Positions 1-5,597 of a stretch of DNA of 8,666 bases are shown piece after piece. Source of the stretch: an uncultured Phascolarctobacterium sp. (GTDB lineage: Bacteria > Bacillota > Negativicutes > Acidaminococcales > Acidaminococcaceae); the NCBI GenBank assembly GCA_946002345.1, contig CAMFZA010000060.1, positions 1 through 8,666 of the forward strand. The letters run 5' to 3'. The translations under genes were made by a program, and so were the position numbers. Each line of letters starts with the position of its first letter. The first letter of the stretch is position 1. A model generated the notes under the pieces. It was given only the letters and a program-made list of their open reading frames with translations. It ran no database searches and was not told the DNA's origin.

Positions 1-263
1 CCTATATTGTTACTACTGATGCACGCATTTATCCCAACACTGTCAGCTATAGCTTTATGCGGCGCCAGCTGCAGGAGGGGGATACACCCATTCTGCTCTT
101 ATTTGGCACCGGCTTTGGTATTGAAGCCGAGGTCATGAAAAGCTTTGACTACATTTTAGAGCCTGTATACGGCTCCTGTGATTACAATCATCTGTGCGTC
201 CGCAGTGCCGTGGCCATTATTTTGGACCGCTTGGCTGGAGAAGCATGGTTTGAAAAAGAGTAA
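1..263 (+). CDS. RNA methyltransferase, PF09936 type (3' part)
   Basis: This is the C-terminal part of a reading frame that enters from the left edge (first full codon at position 3, stop TAA at 261-263). The visible 86 residues match the end of the SAM-dependent RNA methyltransferase family PF09936 (RNA_Me_trans, SPOUT-like): an early DARxxPNT stretch, then LLLFGTGFG, LEPVYG and DYNHLCVRSAVAIILDRL. In Firmicutes this family commonly lies between trmD and rplS, and rplS is indeed next. By family it should methylate a structural RNA using S-adenosylmethionine; the substrate cannot be read from the sequence. The N-terminal part lies outside the window. The 128-bp gap to rplS contains an rplS promoter, so rplS need not depend on read-through from this gene. 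The family call comes from remembered motifs and gene order. Confidence 0.82.
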   Translation, partial: YIVTTDARIYPNTVSYSFMRRQLQEGDTPILLLFGTGFGIEAEVMKSFDYILEPVYGSCDYNHLCVRSAVAIILDRLAGEAWFEKE

Positions 264-292
264 AATTTTGTAATATTTATTGCACTTTTTGC

Positions 293-321
293 TTGCTTTT
301 AAGCTGGCAATGTGGTACAAT
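293..321 (+). promoter_or_regulatory. Probable rplS promoter (extended -10)
   Basis: The -10 box TACAAT lies at 316-321 and is preceded by TG plus one base, giving the extended -10 form TGGTACAAT. A weaker -35-like TTGCTT lies at 293-298 with a 17-bp spacer. Transcription would start near 328, giving a leader of about 60 nt before rplS. The 11-mer TGTGGTACAAT recurs in the promoter proposed for rnhB. Confidence 0.55.
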
Positions 322-327
322 TGACGT

Positions 328-391
328 TGTGTAATACGGACGGTCCGCTGTGGAGTTCACACATGAACGTCTATGATTTTAGGAGGAAAAA
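328..391 (+). promoter_or_regulatory. rplS 5' leader, possible L19 autoregulatory leader
   Basis: This is the short untranslated leader between the proposed rplS start site and the rplS ATG. It can form small hairpins, for example GTTCA at 355-359 with TGAAC at 364-368, and CGGA at 337-340 with TCCG at 344-347. It ends with a strong AGGAGG at 381-386, five bases before the ATG. L19 leaders that repress their own gene are known in Firmicutes, and position and size would fit. I cannot confirm a match to the known consensus by eye. Confidence 0.3.
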
Positions 392-733
392 ATGAACATT
401 ATTGAAGTATTGGAACAAGAACAACTGCGCAGCGACATCCCTGATTTTAAAGCTGGTGACACCGTAAAGGTTTACTGCAAGATTATTGAAGGCAGCCGTG
501 AACGTATTCAGCTGTTTGAAGGCGTTGTAATTTCCCGCAGCGGCTCCGGCGTACGTGAAAACTTCACCGTTCGTCGTATTTCCTACGGCGTTGGCGTTGA
601 AAGAACCTTCCCGGTTCATAGCCCTCGTATCGACAAGATCGTAGTTGCTCGTCGTGGTATCGTTCGTCGTGCAAAACTGTACTATCTGCGTAACCTGACT
701 GGTAAGGCTGCTCGTATCCGCGAAAAACGCTAA
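392..733 (+). CDS. rplS: 50S ribosomal protein L19
   Basis: This 113-residue protein is full length for bacterial L19 (usually about 110-120 aa). It has the family hallmarks in order: the N-terminal [70 protein letters not shown], and a basic tail with [15 protein letters not shown]19 sits at the interface of the 30S and 50S subunits in the large subunit. The start ATG has AGGAGG five bases upstream. The gene has its own promoter and is followed 11 bp after the stop by a strong terminator, so it is probably largely monocistronic. Codons CGT and CTG are frequent, as expected for a highly expressed gene and unlike the neighbours. Confidence 0.98.
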   Translation: MNIIEVLEQEQLRSDIPDFKAGDTVKVYCKIIEGSRERIQLFEGVVISRSGSGVRENFTVRRISYGVGVERTFPVHSPRIDKIVVARRGIVRRAKLYYLRNLTGKAARIREKR

Positions 734-744
734 TTTGTTCATTC

Positions 745-785
745 ATAAAAGGGATTGCTTATTATGCAATCCCTTTTATTTATTC
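745..785 (+). terminator. Rho-independent terminator after rplS
   Basis: A perfect 14-bp stem (745-758 with 766-779; the GC core GGGATTGC pairs with GCAATCCC) encloses a 7-nt loop, TTATTAT. The 3' arm contains TTTTAT and is followed by TTTATTCT. It lies 11 bp after the rplS stop. Confidence 0.9.
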
Positions 786-790
786 TAGCT

Positions 791-963
791 ATATCGCTTA
801 TAATGCATCATCTACTTTGTTACAGCTCGTGACGCAAAGACCCACGTTATCGCGAACGTAGTGCAGCGAGAACTTGTTGGTCGTGCTAATACCCGAAGGG
901 TGAGACGTACTCCTAGTACGCCGTCGTCGCTGTGCCTCGTATCTGATACATTCTAAGCGATAT
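791..963. repeat. MITE-like palindromic element A
   Basis: Between the rplS terminator and the lepB promoter is a unit of about 173 bp bounded by imperfect inverted repeats: 791-815 against the reverse complement of 939-963 matches at 21 of 25 positions, with the outer 10 bp (ATATCGCTTA) perfect. Inside these, ACAGC at 822-826 pairs with GCTGT at 929-933 and GACG at 831-834 with CGTC at 922-925. The whole unit can therefore fold as one long arm carrying an internal hairpin domain (839-882) and a small hairpin, CGTACT-CCT-AGTACG, at 906-920. There is no reading frame of note. No convincing target duplication abuts the ends, although the 10-mer TTTATTCTAG occurs on both sides (779-788 and 998-1007). 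It contains copy 1 of the 69-bp module. Confidence 0.6.
831..899 (+). repeat. 69-bp structured module, copy 1
   Basis: By hand alignment this is identical at 61 of 69 positions to 7618-7686, without gaps. It begins GACGCAAAGACCCAC and ends GGTCGTGCTAATACCCGAAGG in two conserved blocks; the variable part is the hairpin between them. The inner stem here is CACGTTATCGC against GCGAGAACTTG, 9 of 11 paired, and the outer GACC/GGTC pairs in both copies. The seven bases just upstream, ACAGCTC, are also shared with copy 2. I do not recognise it as a known RNA family. Confidence 0.7.
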
Positions 964-1014
964 TTTTGGTTAGTAAAAATTCACTAAAATGGCTAGGTTT
1001 ATTCTAGTGTTTTA

Positions 1015-1023
1015 TGTTAAAAT
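1015..1023 (+). promoter_or_regulatory. Probable lepB promoter (extended -10)
   Basis: The sequence TGTTAAAAT is an extended -10 (TG, one base, then TAAAAT). No good -35 is visible 17 bp upstream. Transcription would start near 1030, only about 10 nt before the ATG at 1040 and 28 nt before the TTG at 1058, which favours the TTG as the lepB start. Confidence 0.4.
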
Positions 1024-1057
1024 ATAGAAGAATATTTCTATGAGAGGTGTGTATATT

Positions 1058-1630
1058 TTGAGCAGTAAGAATCAGACTTCTTGGCAGGATACTGCCAGCG
1101 ATTGGCTTGTTTCCATAATTGTGGCGGTGGCCTTGGCCTTTTGCATTCGTACCTTTTTAGTGGAGCCTTATATGGTAGAGGGCTCCTCCATGTATCCCAC
1201 CTTGAAGAACCACGAGCGTTTGATCGTGGATAAGCTGAGCTATTTTGTGACCAATCCCAAGCGGGGCGAAATAGTGGTCTTTCGCTTTCCCAAGGATGAG
1301 AGTCGTGACTTTATCAAGCGTGTCATTGCCGTAGGCGGTGATACCATCGAGATGAAGAATGGTCAGGTATTTGTTAATGGCCAAGCCTTGAAGGAGGATT
1401 ATATCTATAAAAACGACCCCAAGGGTAAGAATATTTCCAGCTATCGCAAAACCATTGTTCCTGAGGGCACTATTTTCGTTTTAGGCGATAACCGCAATAA
1501 TTCTGAGGACAGCCGCTTTGCCGATGTGGGCTTTGTGCCCCACAAGCTGGTGAAGGGCAGAGCCTTGGTTTGCTTCTGGCCCTTGGGCAATATGCGCGTC
1601 ATGGAAGCTGACACGGGTATGGGCAAATGA
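1058..1630 (+). CDS. lepB: Signal peptidase I
   Basis: This is a membrane-bound serine/lysine protease that removes signal peptides from exported proteins on the outer face of the membrane (family S26). I start it at TTG 1058 because GAGAGGTG at 1042-1049 lies 8 nt upstream. The in-frame ATG at 1040 has no ribosome binding site and would add six residues. From the TTG the protein has 190 aa. A single N-terminal membrane segment (about residues 16-34, WLVSIIVAVALAF) is followed by EGSSMYPT with the catalytic Ser at 44. The catalytic Lys is at about 87 in FIKRVIAVGGD, and the GDNRNNSEDSR box is near residue 142. All expected S26 boxes are present. The stop overlaps the rbgA start by 4 bp (ATGA), so the two genes are probably translationally coupled. 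Confidence 0.95.
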   Translation: MSSKNQTSWQDTASDWLVSIIVAVALAFCIRTFLVEPYMVEGSSMYPTLKNHERLIVDKLSYFVTNPKRGEIVVFRFPKDESRDFIKRVIAVGGDTIEMKNGQVFVNGQALKEDYIYKNDPKGKNISSYRKTIVPEGTIFVLGDNRNNSEDSRFADVGFVPHKLVKGRALVCFWPLGNMRVMEADTGMGK

Positions 1631-2481
1631 GAATAGAGGATTTCAAAATTCAATGGTTCCCCGGCCACATGACTAAGGCCAAGCGCATGATGGAAGCCCA
1701 AATCAAGCTGGTGGATGTGGTGGTAGAAATGCTGGATGCACGCATTCCTCGCTCCAGCACCAATCCCATGCTACAAAATATCCTGGGCAATAAGCCCAAG
1801 GTTATTGCTCTCAACAAGATTGATATGGCCGACAATGCTAAGACGGAGCTGTGGCTGGAGAAGCTGAAAAACAGCGGTCTGCCCGTGTGCAAAATTGATT
1901 GTGCCACCGGTAAGGGTGTGAAGCAGCTCATCAGCGCCATTCAGCTGGCAGCCAAGCCGGTGATAGATAAATGGCTGAAAAAGGGCGTGCGCAATCGTCC
2001 TGTGCGGGTCATGATTGTGGGCATTCCCAATGTGGGCAAGTCCACCCTGATTAATCGTCTAGTGGGCAAAAATAAGGTTATGGCAGCGGATAAGCCCGGC
2101 GTTACCAGGGGCCAGCAGTGGGTGACCATTGCCAAGGGCTTGGAGCTTTTGGATACACCCGGTGTGCTGTGGCCCAAATTTGAGGACTCCTCCGTGGGCT
2201 TTGCCTTGGCGGCTACAGGGGCCATCAAGGAGGATGTTTTTGATCGCCGTGATGCGGTGGAGCTGCTGCTGGACTTTTTGCTAAGCAAATATCCTGAGGA
2301 TTTGGCAAGCAAGTACGCTGTGGAAATTACAGAGGGCGAAACCGTGCAAACGGTGATGACCAAAATCGCCACCGCTAGAGGCTGCCTCAAGGCAGGGGGC
2401 ATGCTGGACCTGGATAAGGTGGACCAGCTGGTGCTGCGTGATTTCCGCTCTGGTCGCTTCGGACGCTTCACTGTGGACTAG
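1627..2481 (+). CDS. rbgA: Ribosome biogenesis GTPase RbgA (YlqF)
   Basis: RbgA is a circularly permuted GTPase needed for a late step of 50S subunit assembly. At 284 aa it has the usual length of the family. Motifs appear in the permuted order: WFPGHM (10-15), G4 NKID (63-66), a G5-like DCATGKG (91-97), G1 GIPNVGKST (132-140), G2 Thr at 160 in PGVTRG, and G3 DTPG (176-179). A C-terminal helical domain, thought to bind rRNA, follows. The start ATG overlaps the lepB stop in an ATGA and lacks a strong ribosome binding site, consistent with coupling. The gene is followed by a terminator facing the convergent comM. Linkage of rplS, lepB, rbgA and rnhB is common in Firmicutes; here rnhB is nearby but on the opposite strand. 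Confidence 0.97.
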   Translation: MRIEDFKIQWFPGHMTKAKRMMEAQIKLVDVVVEMLDARIPRSSTNPMLQNILGNKPKVIALNKIDMADNAKTELWLEKLKNSGLPVCKIDCATGKGVKQLISAIQLAAKPVIDKWLKKGVRNRPVRVMIVGIPNVGKSTLINRLVGKNKVMAADKPGVTRGQQWVTIAKGLELLDTPGVLWPKFEDSSVGFALAATGAIKEDVFDRRDAVELLLDFLLSKYPEDLASKYAVEITEGETVQTVMTKIATARGCLKAGGMLDLDKVDQLVLRDFRSGRFGRFTVD

Positions 2482-2516
2482 CCTTAAGGACAAAATATAG
2501 TTTAAGATAAGCAAGT

Positions 2517-2567
2517 AAACGCTTTAGTGGAGTTATATACACATGGCTCCCTAAAGCGTTTTTGTTT
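2517..2567. terminator. Terminator between convergent rbgA and comM
   Basis: The stem AAACGCTTTAG (2517-2527) pairs perfectly with CTAAAGCGTTT (2551-2561), extended by GGAG/CTCC after a one-base bulge, with a 14-nt loop. On the plus strand it is followed by TTGTTTT, a good U tract for rbgA. On the minus strand the tail is weaker (TTTACTTG), so it may also serve comM, whose stop is at 2567. Confidence 0.85.
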
Positions 2568-4087
2568 TAGCTTCTATTATTAGCCCGTAAGGTCACAGCC
2601 TCGGCAATGTGGCTGGCCTGAATATTCACTGAGCCAGCTAGGTCAGCAATGGTGCGGGCCACCTTTAAAATGCGGTCATGGCTGCGAGCACTAAGGTTGA
2701 GAATATTGAAGTACTTTTCCATGACTTTTTGAGCATCGGCATTCAGCTGGCAATATTTCACAACCTCCTGCCGTCCCATTTGGGCATTGCAATGGATGCC
2801 CCAGGGCTCCAGCCGTGCCTGCTGCAGCTGGCGGGCACGGACCACCCGTTCTCGGATAACGGCGGAGCTTTCGCCTGCCTGCTTATCCTTCAGCTCGGAA
2901 AAATCCACGCGGGCCAAATTAATCTGCATATCGATTCTGTCCATAAGAGGACCGGAGATTTTGCGCCGATAGTTTTCGATATCACGCTGCTTGCAGCTAC
3001 ATACATGGCGAGAATCACCCAGGTAGCCACAGGGGCAGGGGTTTTGCGCGGCCACTAGGATGAAGCGGCTAGGAAAGGTCATGGCTGCCCGCACCCGGGA
3101 GATGCTCACCTCGCCATCCTCCAAGGGCTGGCGTAGCATTTCCAGAGTGGAGCGTTCGAACTCGGGCAGATCTTCTAAAAAGAGGGATCGATTATGGCTA
3201 AGGGTGACCTCGGCAGGTATGGGTGTGGAGCCACCGCCCAGCAAGGCACTGCCAGAAATACTGTGATGGGGGCTGCGAAAGGGACGCTCCAGCATGACGC
3301 TATCTGCTTGGGGTAGCATGCCCACAATACTATAAATTTTTGTTACCTCCAAGGCTTCACTTTCTGTCATGGGCGGCAAAATGGTCACTAGGCGGCGGGC
3401 CAGCATGGTTTTGCCACAGCCGGGACTGCCAATCATCATAATGCTGTGGCCACCGGCAGCGGCAATTTCCAAGGCCCGGCGAGCCACTAGCTGTCCCTTA
3501 ATATCCGCAAAATCCACGTGGTAAAGGCGTTGCTTATTCTGTAAAATATTTTCCTTGGGCAGGGGCTGCAGCAGCCTTTTGCCTGTAAGATGCTCCACTA
3601 TTTCCTGCAGGGACGAGGCTGTAAAAACCTTGATGCCCTGAATCAGCTTGCCCTCGGCAGCATTTTCCTTGGGAATGAAGATTTCCTTGGCGCCAAAGCG
3701 TTTGGCCTCCATAACCATGGAAAGTACACCGGAGACCTTGCGGATGCGGCCATCCAAGGAGAGCTCACCCACAAAAACCTTGTCCTCCAATTTTTGCGTA
3801 TCAATAAGACGGGAGCAGGTCAAAAGGCCGATGGCAATGGGCAAATCCAGGCCGGAGCCCTCCTTACGCAAATCTGCCGGTGCCAAATTGACGGTGATTT
3901 TGGTCATAGGAAAGGGATAATCGCTGTTACGCATGGCGGCCTTGACTCTTTCCTTGGACTCCCGCACGGCCATGGCCGGCAGGCCTACCAAATCAAAATT
4001 GGGGAGACCGTTGGAAATATCCACCTCTACCAAAATCATCACGCCATCAATACCACAGGTAGTTAAACCATTTACTTGAGCAAACAT
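2567..4087 (-). CDS. comM: ComM/YifB family AAA+ ATPase (Mg-chelatase-like)
   Basis: This 506-aa protein has the ComM/YifB architecture and length: an N-terminal Lon-protease-like ChlI fold (about 1-170, with EVDISNGLPNFDLVGLP), then an AAA+ module and a C-terminal Mg-chelatase domain. Walker A is GSPGCGKT (220-227); NPCPCGY (349-355) with Cys 351, 353, 363 and 365 and GPLMDRID (379-386) follow. In Haemophilus influenzae and other bacteria, ComM is a hexameric helicase that promotes branch migration during natural transformation. Walker B reads LFLEDLPEF (302-310), where the family usually has LFLDELPEF: the acidic pair is reversed. I chose the second of two adjacent ATGs (4087) because AGGAGG at 4095-4100 lies 7 nt away, against 4 nt for the ATG at 4090. 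A longer frame to 4150 would overlap yraN and lacks family similarity. Probably the last gene of the rnhB-yraN-comM operon. Confidence 0.93.
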   Translation of the reverse strand: MFAQVNGLTTCGIDGVMILVEVDISNGLPNFDLVGLPAMAVRESKERVKAAMRNSDYPFPMTKITVNLAPADLRKEGSGLDLPIAIGLLTCSRLIDTQKLEDKVFVGELSLDGRIRKVSGVLSMVMEAKRFGAKEIFIPKENAAEGKLIQGIKVFTASSLQEIVEHLTGKRLLQPLPKENILQNKQRLYHVDFADIKGQLVARRALEIAAAGGHSIMMIGSPGCGKTMLARRLVTILPPMTESEALEVTKIYSIVGMLPQADSVMLERPFRSPHHSISGSALLGGGSTPIPAEVTLSHNRSLFLEDLPEFERSTLEMLRQPLEDGEVSISRVRAAMTFPSRFILVAAQNPCPCGYLGDSRHVCSCKQRDIENYRRKISGPLMDRIDMQINLARVDFSELKDKQAGESSAVIRERVVRARQLQQARLEPWGIHCNAQMGRQEVVKYCQLNADAQKVMEKYFNILNLSARSHDRILKVARTIADLAGSVNIQASHIAEAVTLRANNRS

Positions 4088-4100
4088 CATTTTTCCTCCT

Positions 4101-4472
4101 CTAGAAGCAATGTGGGTAATGAAAAAGTCGCATTCCCACACCACCTTCAATGATAATTTCCACTACATCAAAGGAAAGCATCGGAATGCGACTCATTAAA
4201 CCTGCACACTGGAGGTAATATTCCGCAACGCGATAGATTTTTCTTTGCTTCGCCAAGGTCACTGCCTCTGCCGGCTTGCCATACCGATTGGAGCAGCGGG
4301 TCTTGACCTCAATAAAGCTTAGTACCCCGGCTTTACTGGCCACTATATCAATTTCTCCGAAGCGCCGACAACGAAAATTGCGCTCCAAAATAACATAGCC
4401 CTTAGCCTGCAGGTACTTGCAGGCCAGGTCCTCTCCATATGCGCCCAGCCTACGCGTCGATTGAGAACACAT
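4101..4472 (-). CDS. yraN: YraN family (UPF0102) nuclease-like protein
   Basis: This small protein, about 123 aa, has UPF0102 signatures: RRLGAYGEDLACKYL at the N-terminus, NFRCRRFGEIDIVA and FIEVKTR. GEID (39-42) and EVK (55-57) resemble the Asp and Glu-x-Lys positions of a PD-(D/E)XK nuclease fold; a nuclease activity is inferred from the fold and not shown for most members. The start is uncertain. ATG 4472 places the conserved RxxGxxGE at the usual distance from the N-terminus and overlaps the 3' end of rnhB by 23 bp; ATG 4505 would add 11 residues. Neither has a clear ribosome binding site, so translation is probably coupled to rnhB. It lies directly downstream of rnhB, a common arrangement, and 13 bp before comM. 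Confidence 0.88.
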   Translation of the reverse strand: MCSQSTRRLGAYGEDLACKYLQAKGYVILERNFRCRRFGEIDIVASKAGVLSFIEVKTRCSNRYGKPAEAVTLAKQRKIYRVAEYYLQCAGLMSRIPMLSFDVVEIIIEGGVGMRLFHYPHCF

Positions 4473-5283
4473 ACTGGCAATCCAGCTGGGGACTATAGAG
4501 TTCATTTTTAGCTGCAGCTACTGGCTCTAGCTGCATGCTTTTCACAGGCTCGTAGCTGCGACGATGCCATTTGGTGGCACCAAATTCAGCAATGGCCTGC
4601 ATATGGGCACCGCTACCATAGCCCTTGTTATGGGCAAAGCCATAGGCAGGGAATTGAGCATCAAGGCGCTCCATGATGCGGTCACGGGTGACCTTGGCAA
4701 TGATGGAGGCTGCGGCAATGGAGGCGCTTAAGGCATCACCATGGACAATGGGCACTGCTTCCATGCCTTGCACCTGCAGCGGCATGGCATCGATGAGGGC
4801 CACCTGGGGCTGCACGGACAAATGCTCCAAGACTTCTGCCATCCCTCGCTGGGTAGCAGCATAGATATTGTATTTATCTATATTGCTAACGCTGACAATG
4901 TTCACCTCGATAGCCACTGCCTTAGCCATAATCTCCTCATAGAGCTTGTCCCGTTTAGCGGCGCTGAGCTGCTTGGAATCATTGAGCCCGGGAATAAAGA
5001 CTTCCTGGGGCAGGATGACGGCGGCAATAACCAGGGGACCGGCCAAGGGGCCACGGCCTGCTTCATCCACACCGGCCACATATTGTGCACCTTGAGCGTA
5101 ATATTCCTTTTCATAGGTGAGCATTTTGGCAAAGCGCTCCTGCTCTAGGGCTGCTTTTTCCAAGCGCTTGTCATAGGCGGCCAGCAGCTTTTGCACGCCG
5201 CTGCGCTCATCAGCCCGGAGCTGGGCTAATTGCTCTGGCGTAGGGGTGCCAGCCAAAAGCTCCTTTACTTCGCTAATTTTCAT
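4450..5283 (-). CDS. rnhB: Ribonuclease HII
   Basis: RNase HII cleaves the RNA strand of RNA-DNA hybrids and removes single ribonucleotides misincorporated in DNA. From ATG 5283 the protein has 277 aa. An N-terminal region of about 65 residues (KISEVKELL..., GVQKLLAAYDKR, MLTYEKE) matches the extended form seen in Bacillus-type RnhB. The catalytic domain begins at about 68 with YVAGVDEAGRGPLAGP. The four acidic catalytic residues are visible: Asp73, Glu74, Asp165 and Asp183 (in GDALSASIAAASIIAKVTRD). After the usual HRRSYEPV there is a tail of about 30 residues that overlaps yraN. The start has AAGGGAAG about 8 nt upstream; a longer open frame to 5433 runs through the promoter and leader and is not credible. 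It is the first gene of a minus-strand operon with yraN and comM. Confidence 0.96.
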   Translation of the reverse strand: MKISEVKELLAGTPTPEQLAQLRADERSGVQKLLAAYDKRLEKAALEQERFAKMLTYEKEYYAQGAQYVAGVDEAGRGPLAGPLVIAAVILPQEVFIPGLNDSKQLSAAKRDKLYEEIMAKAVAIEVNIVSVSNIDKYNIYAATQRGMAEVLEHLSVQPQVALIDAMPLQVQGMEAVPIVHGDALSASIAAASIIAKVTRDRIMERLDAQFPAYGFAHNKGYGSGAHMQAIAEFGATKWHRRSYEPVKSMQLEPVAAAKNELYSPQLDCQYVFSIDA

Positions 5284-5307
5284 TTTTTCACTTCCCTTAA
5301 AGCTTGT

Positions 5308-5378
5308 GGCAGCCAAGCCTGGCTGCCAGACTATATCTAGATAGAAAGCCGCTTTATAGCGCAACACTACAAAGCGGC
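5308..5378 (-). promoter_or_regulatory. Hairpin-rich 5' leader of rnhB
   Basis: Between the proposed rnhB promoter and the rnhB start, the transcript would contain two perfect 8-bp hairpins. The promoter-proximal one, GCCGCTTT/AAAGCGGC, uses 5348-5355 and 5371-5378 with a 15-nt loop. The start-proximal one, GGCAGCCA/TGGCTGCC, uses 5308-5315 and 5320-5327 with a 4-nt loop. A 10-bp palindrome, TATCTAGATA, lies between them at 5334-5343. Neither hairpin is followed by a U tract in the rnhB direction. I do not recognise a known riboswitch; the function is open. Confidence 0.4.
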
Positions 5379-5401
5379 GTATATATCCTTGCACTGCACC
5401 T

Positions 5402-5430
5402 ATTGTACCACAGAAGACCGGCTTTGTCAG
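5402..5430 (-). promoter_or_regulatory. rnhB operon promoter
   Basis: Read on the minus strand, CTGACA (5425-5430) lies exactly 17 bp from TACAAT (5402-5407), each five of six to consensus. The -10 is also of the extended type (TGGTACAAT). Transcription would begin near 5395, giving a leader of about 110 nt before rnhB ATG 5283. Confidence 0.75.
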
Positions 5431-5525
5431 CACTAAAAACAGAAAATTTAGTAATATTTTACACTTTTATTCGTTCTAGAAGCTTGCCTTTGTTGCTACA
5501 TCCACTAGCATTTACGCCTCAAATA

Positions 5526-5534
5526 TGCTATAAT
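5526..5534 (+). promoter_or_regulatory. Promoter of the radical SAM/DUF512 gene (extended -10)
   Basis: TGCTATAAT combines a consensus -10 TATAAT (5529-5534) with an upstream TG. The -35 position holds no good match, as is common for extended -10 promoters. Transcription would start near 5541, about 57 nt before the ATG at 5598. Confidence 0.6.
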
Positions 5535-5597
5535 TTAATGACGAATTGTTTTTCCAAGGGATTTTTATGCTTATTTTTAAGGAGTTGCCGTATTTTC

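Larger units (their letters stand above)
5284..5597. other. Divergent intergenic region, rnhB / radical SAM gene
   Basis: This 314-bp gap separates rnhB (minus) from the radical SAM gene (plus). It holds the rnhB leader hairpins and promoter on the minus strand and an extended -10 promoter for the plus-strand gene. The stretch 5431-5525 is AT-rich and shows no gene or repeat that I can support. Confidence 0.7.

Noticed and set aside
831..899. GACGCAAAG resembles a conserved segment of the c-di-GMP-I (GEMM) riboswitch.
   Set aside because: Only that short block fits. The GEMM partner segments and its GGTAG...GGGTTACC-type 3' part are absent, and neither copy sits in a leader just upstream of a start codon in the usual way.
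881..899. GTGCTAATACCCGAAGG looks a little like 16S rRNA near CTAATACC.
   Set aside because: The match is too short, the flanks are unrelated, and it recurs as part of a 69-bp repeat.
1941..2471. Antisense open frame of 176 codons opposite rbgA.
   Set aside because: It is a low-complexity Ser/Leu/Thr-rich shadow of the rbgA codons with no ribosome binding site or family motif.
4088..4150. Longer comM frame starting at 4150.
   Set aside because: It overlaps the end of yraN, lacks a ribosome binding site and has no family similarity; AGGAGG at 4095-4100 fits the start at 4087.
4741..5148. Plus-strand open frame of 135 codons opposite rnhB.
   Set aside because: It is a shadow of the RNase HII gene, His/Leu-rich with no recognisable motif or start signal.
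5284..5433. Longer rnhB frame starting at 5433.
   Set aside because: It would begin upstream of the promoter's -10 and run through the leader hairpins; the family N-terminus begins at ATG 5283.
5304..5597. In-frame N-terminal extension of the radical SAM gene by 98 codons.
   Set aside because: It crosses the rnhB promoter and leader and the gene's own -10 box, and shows no domain-like sequence.
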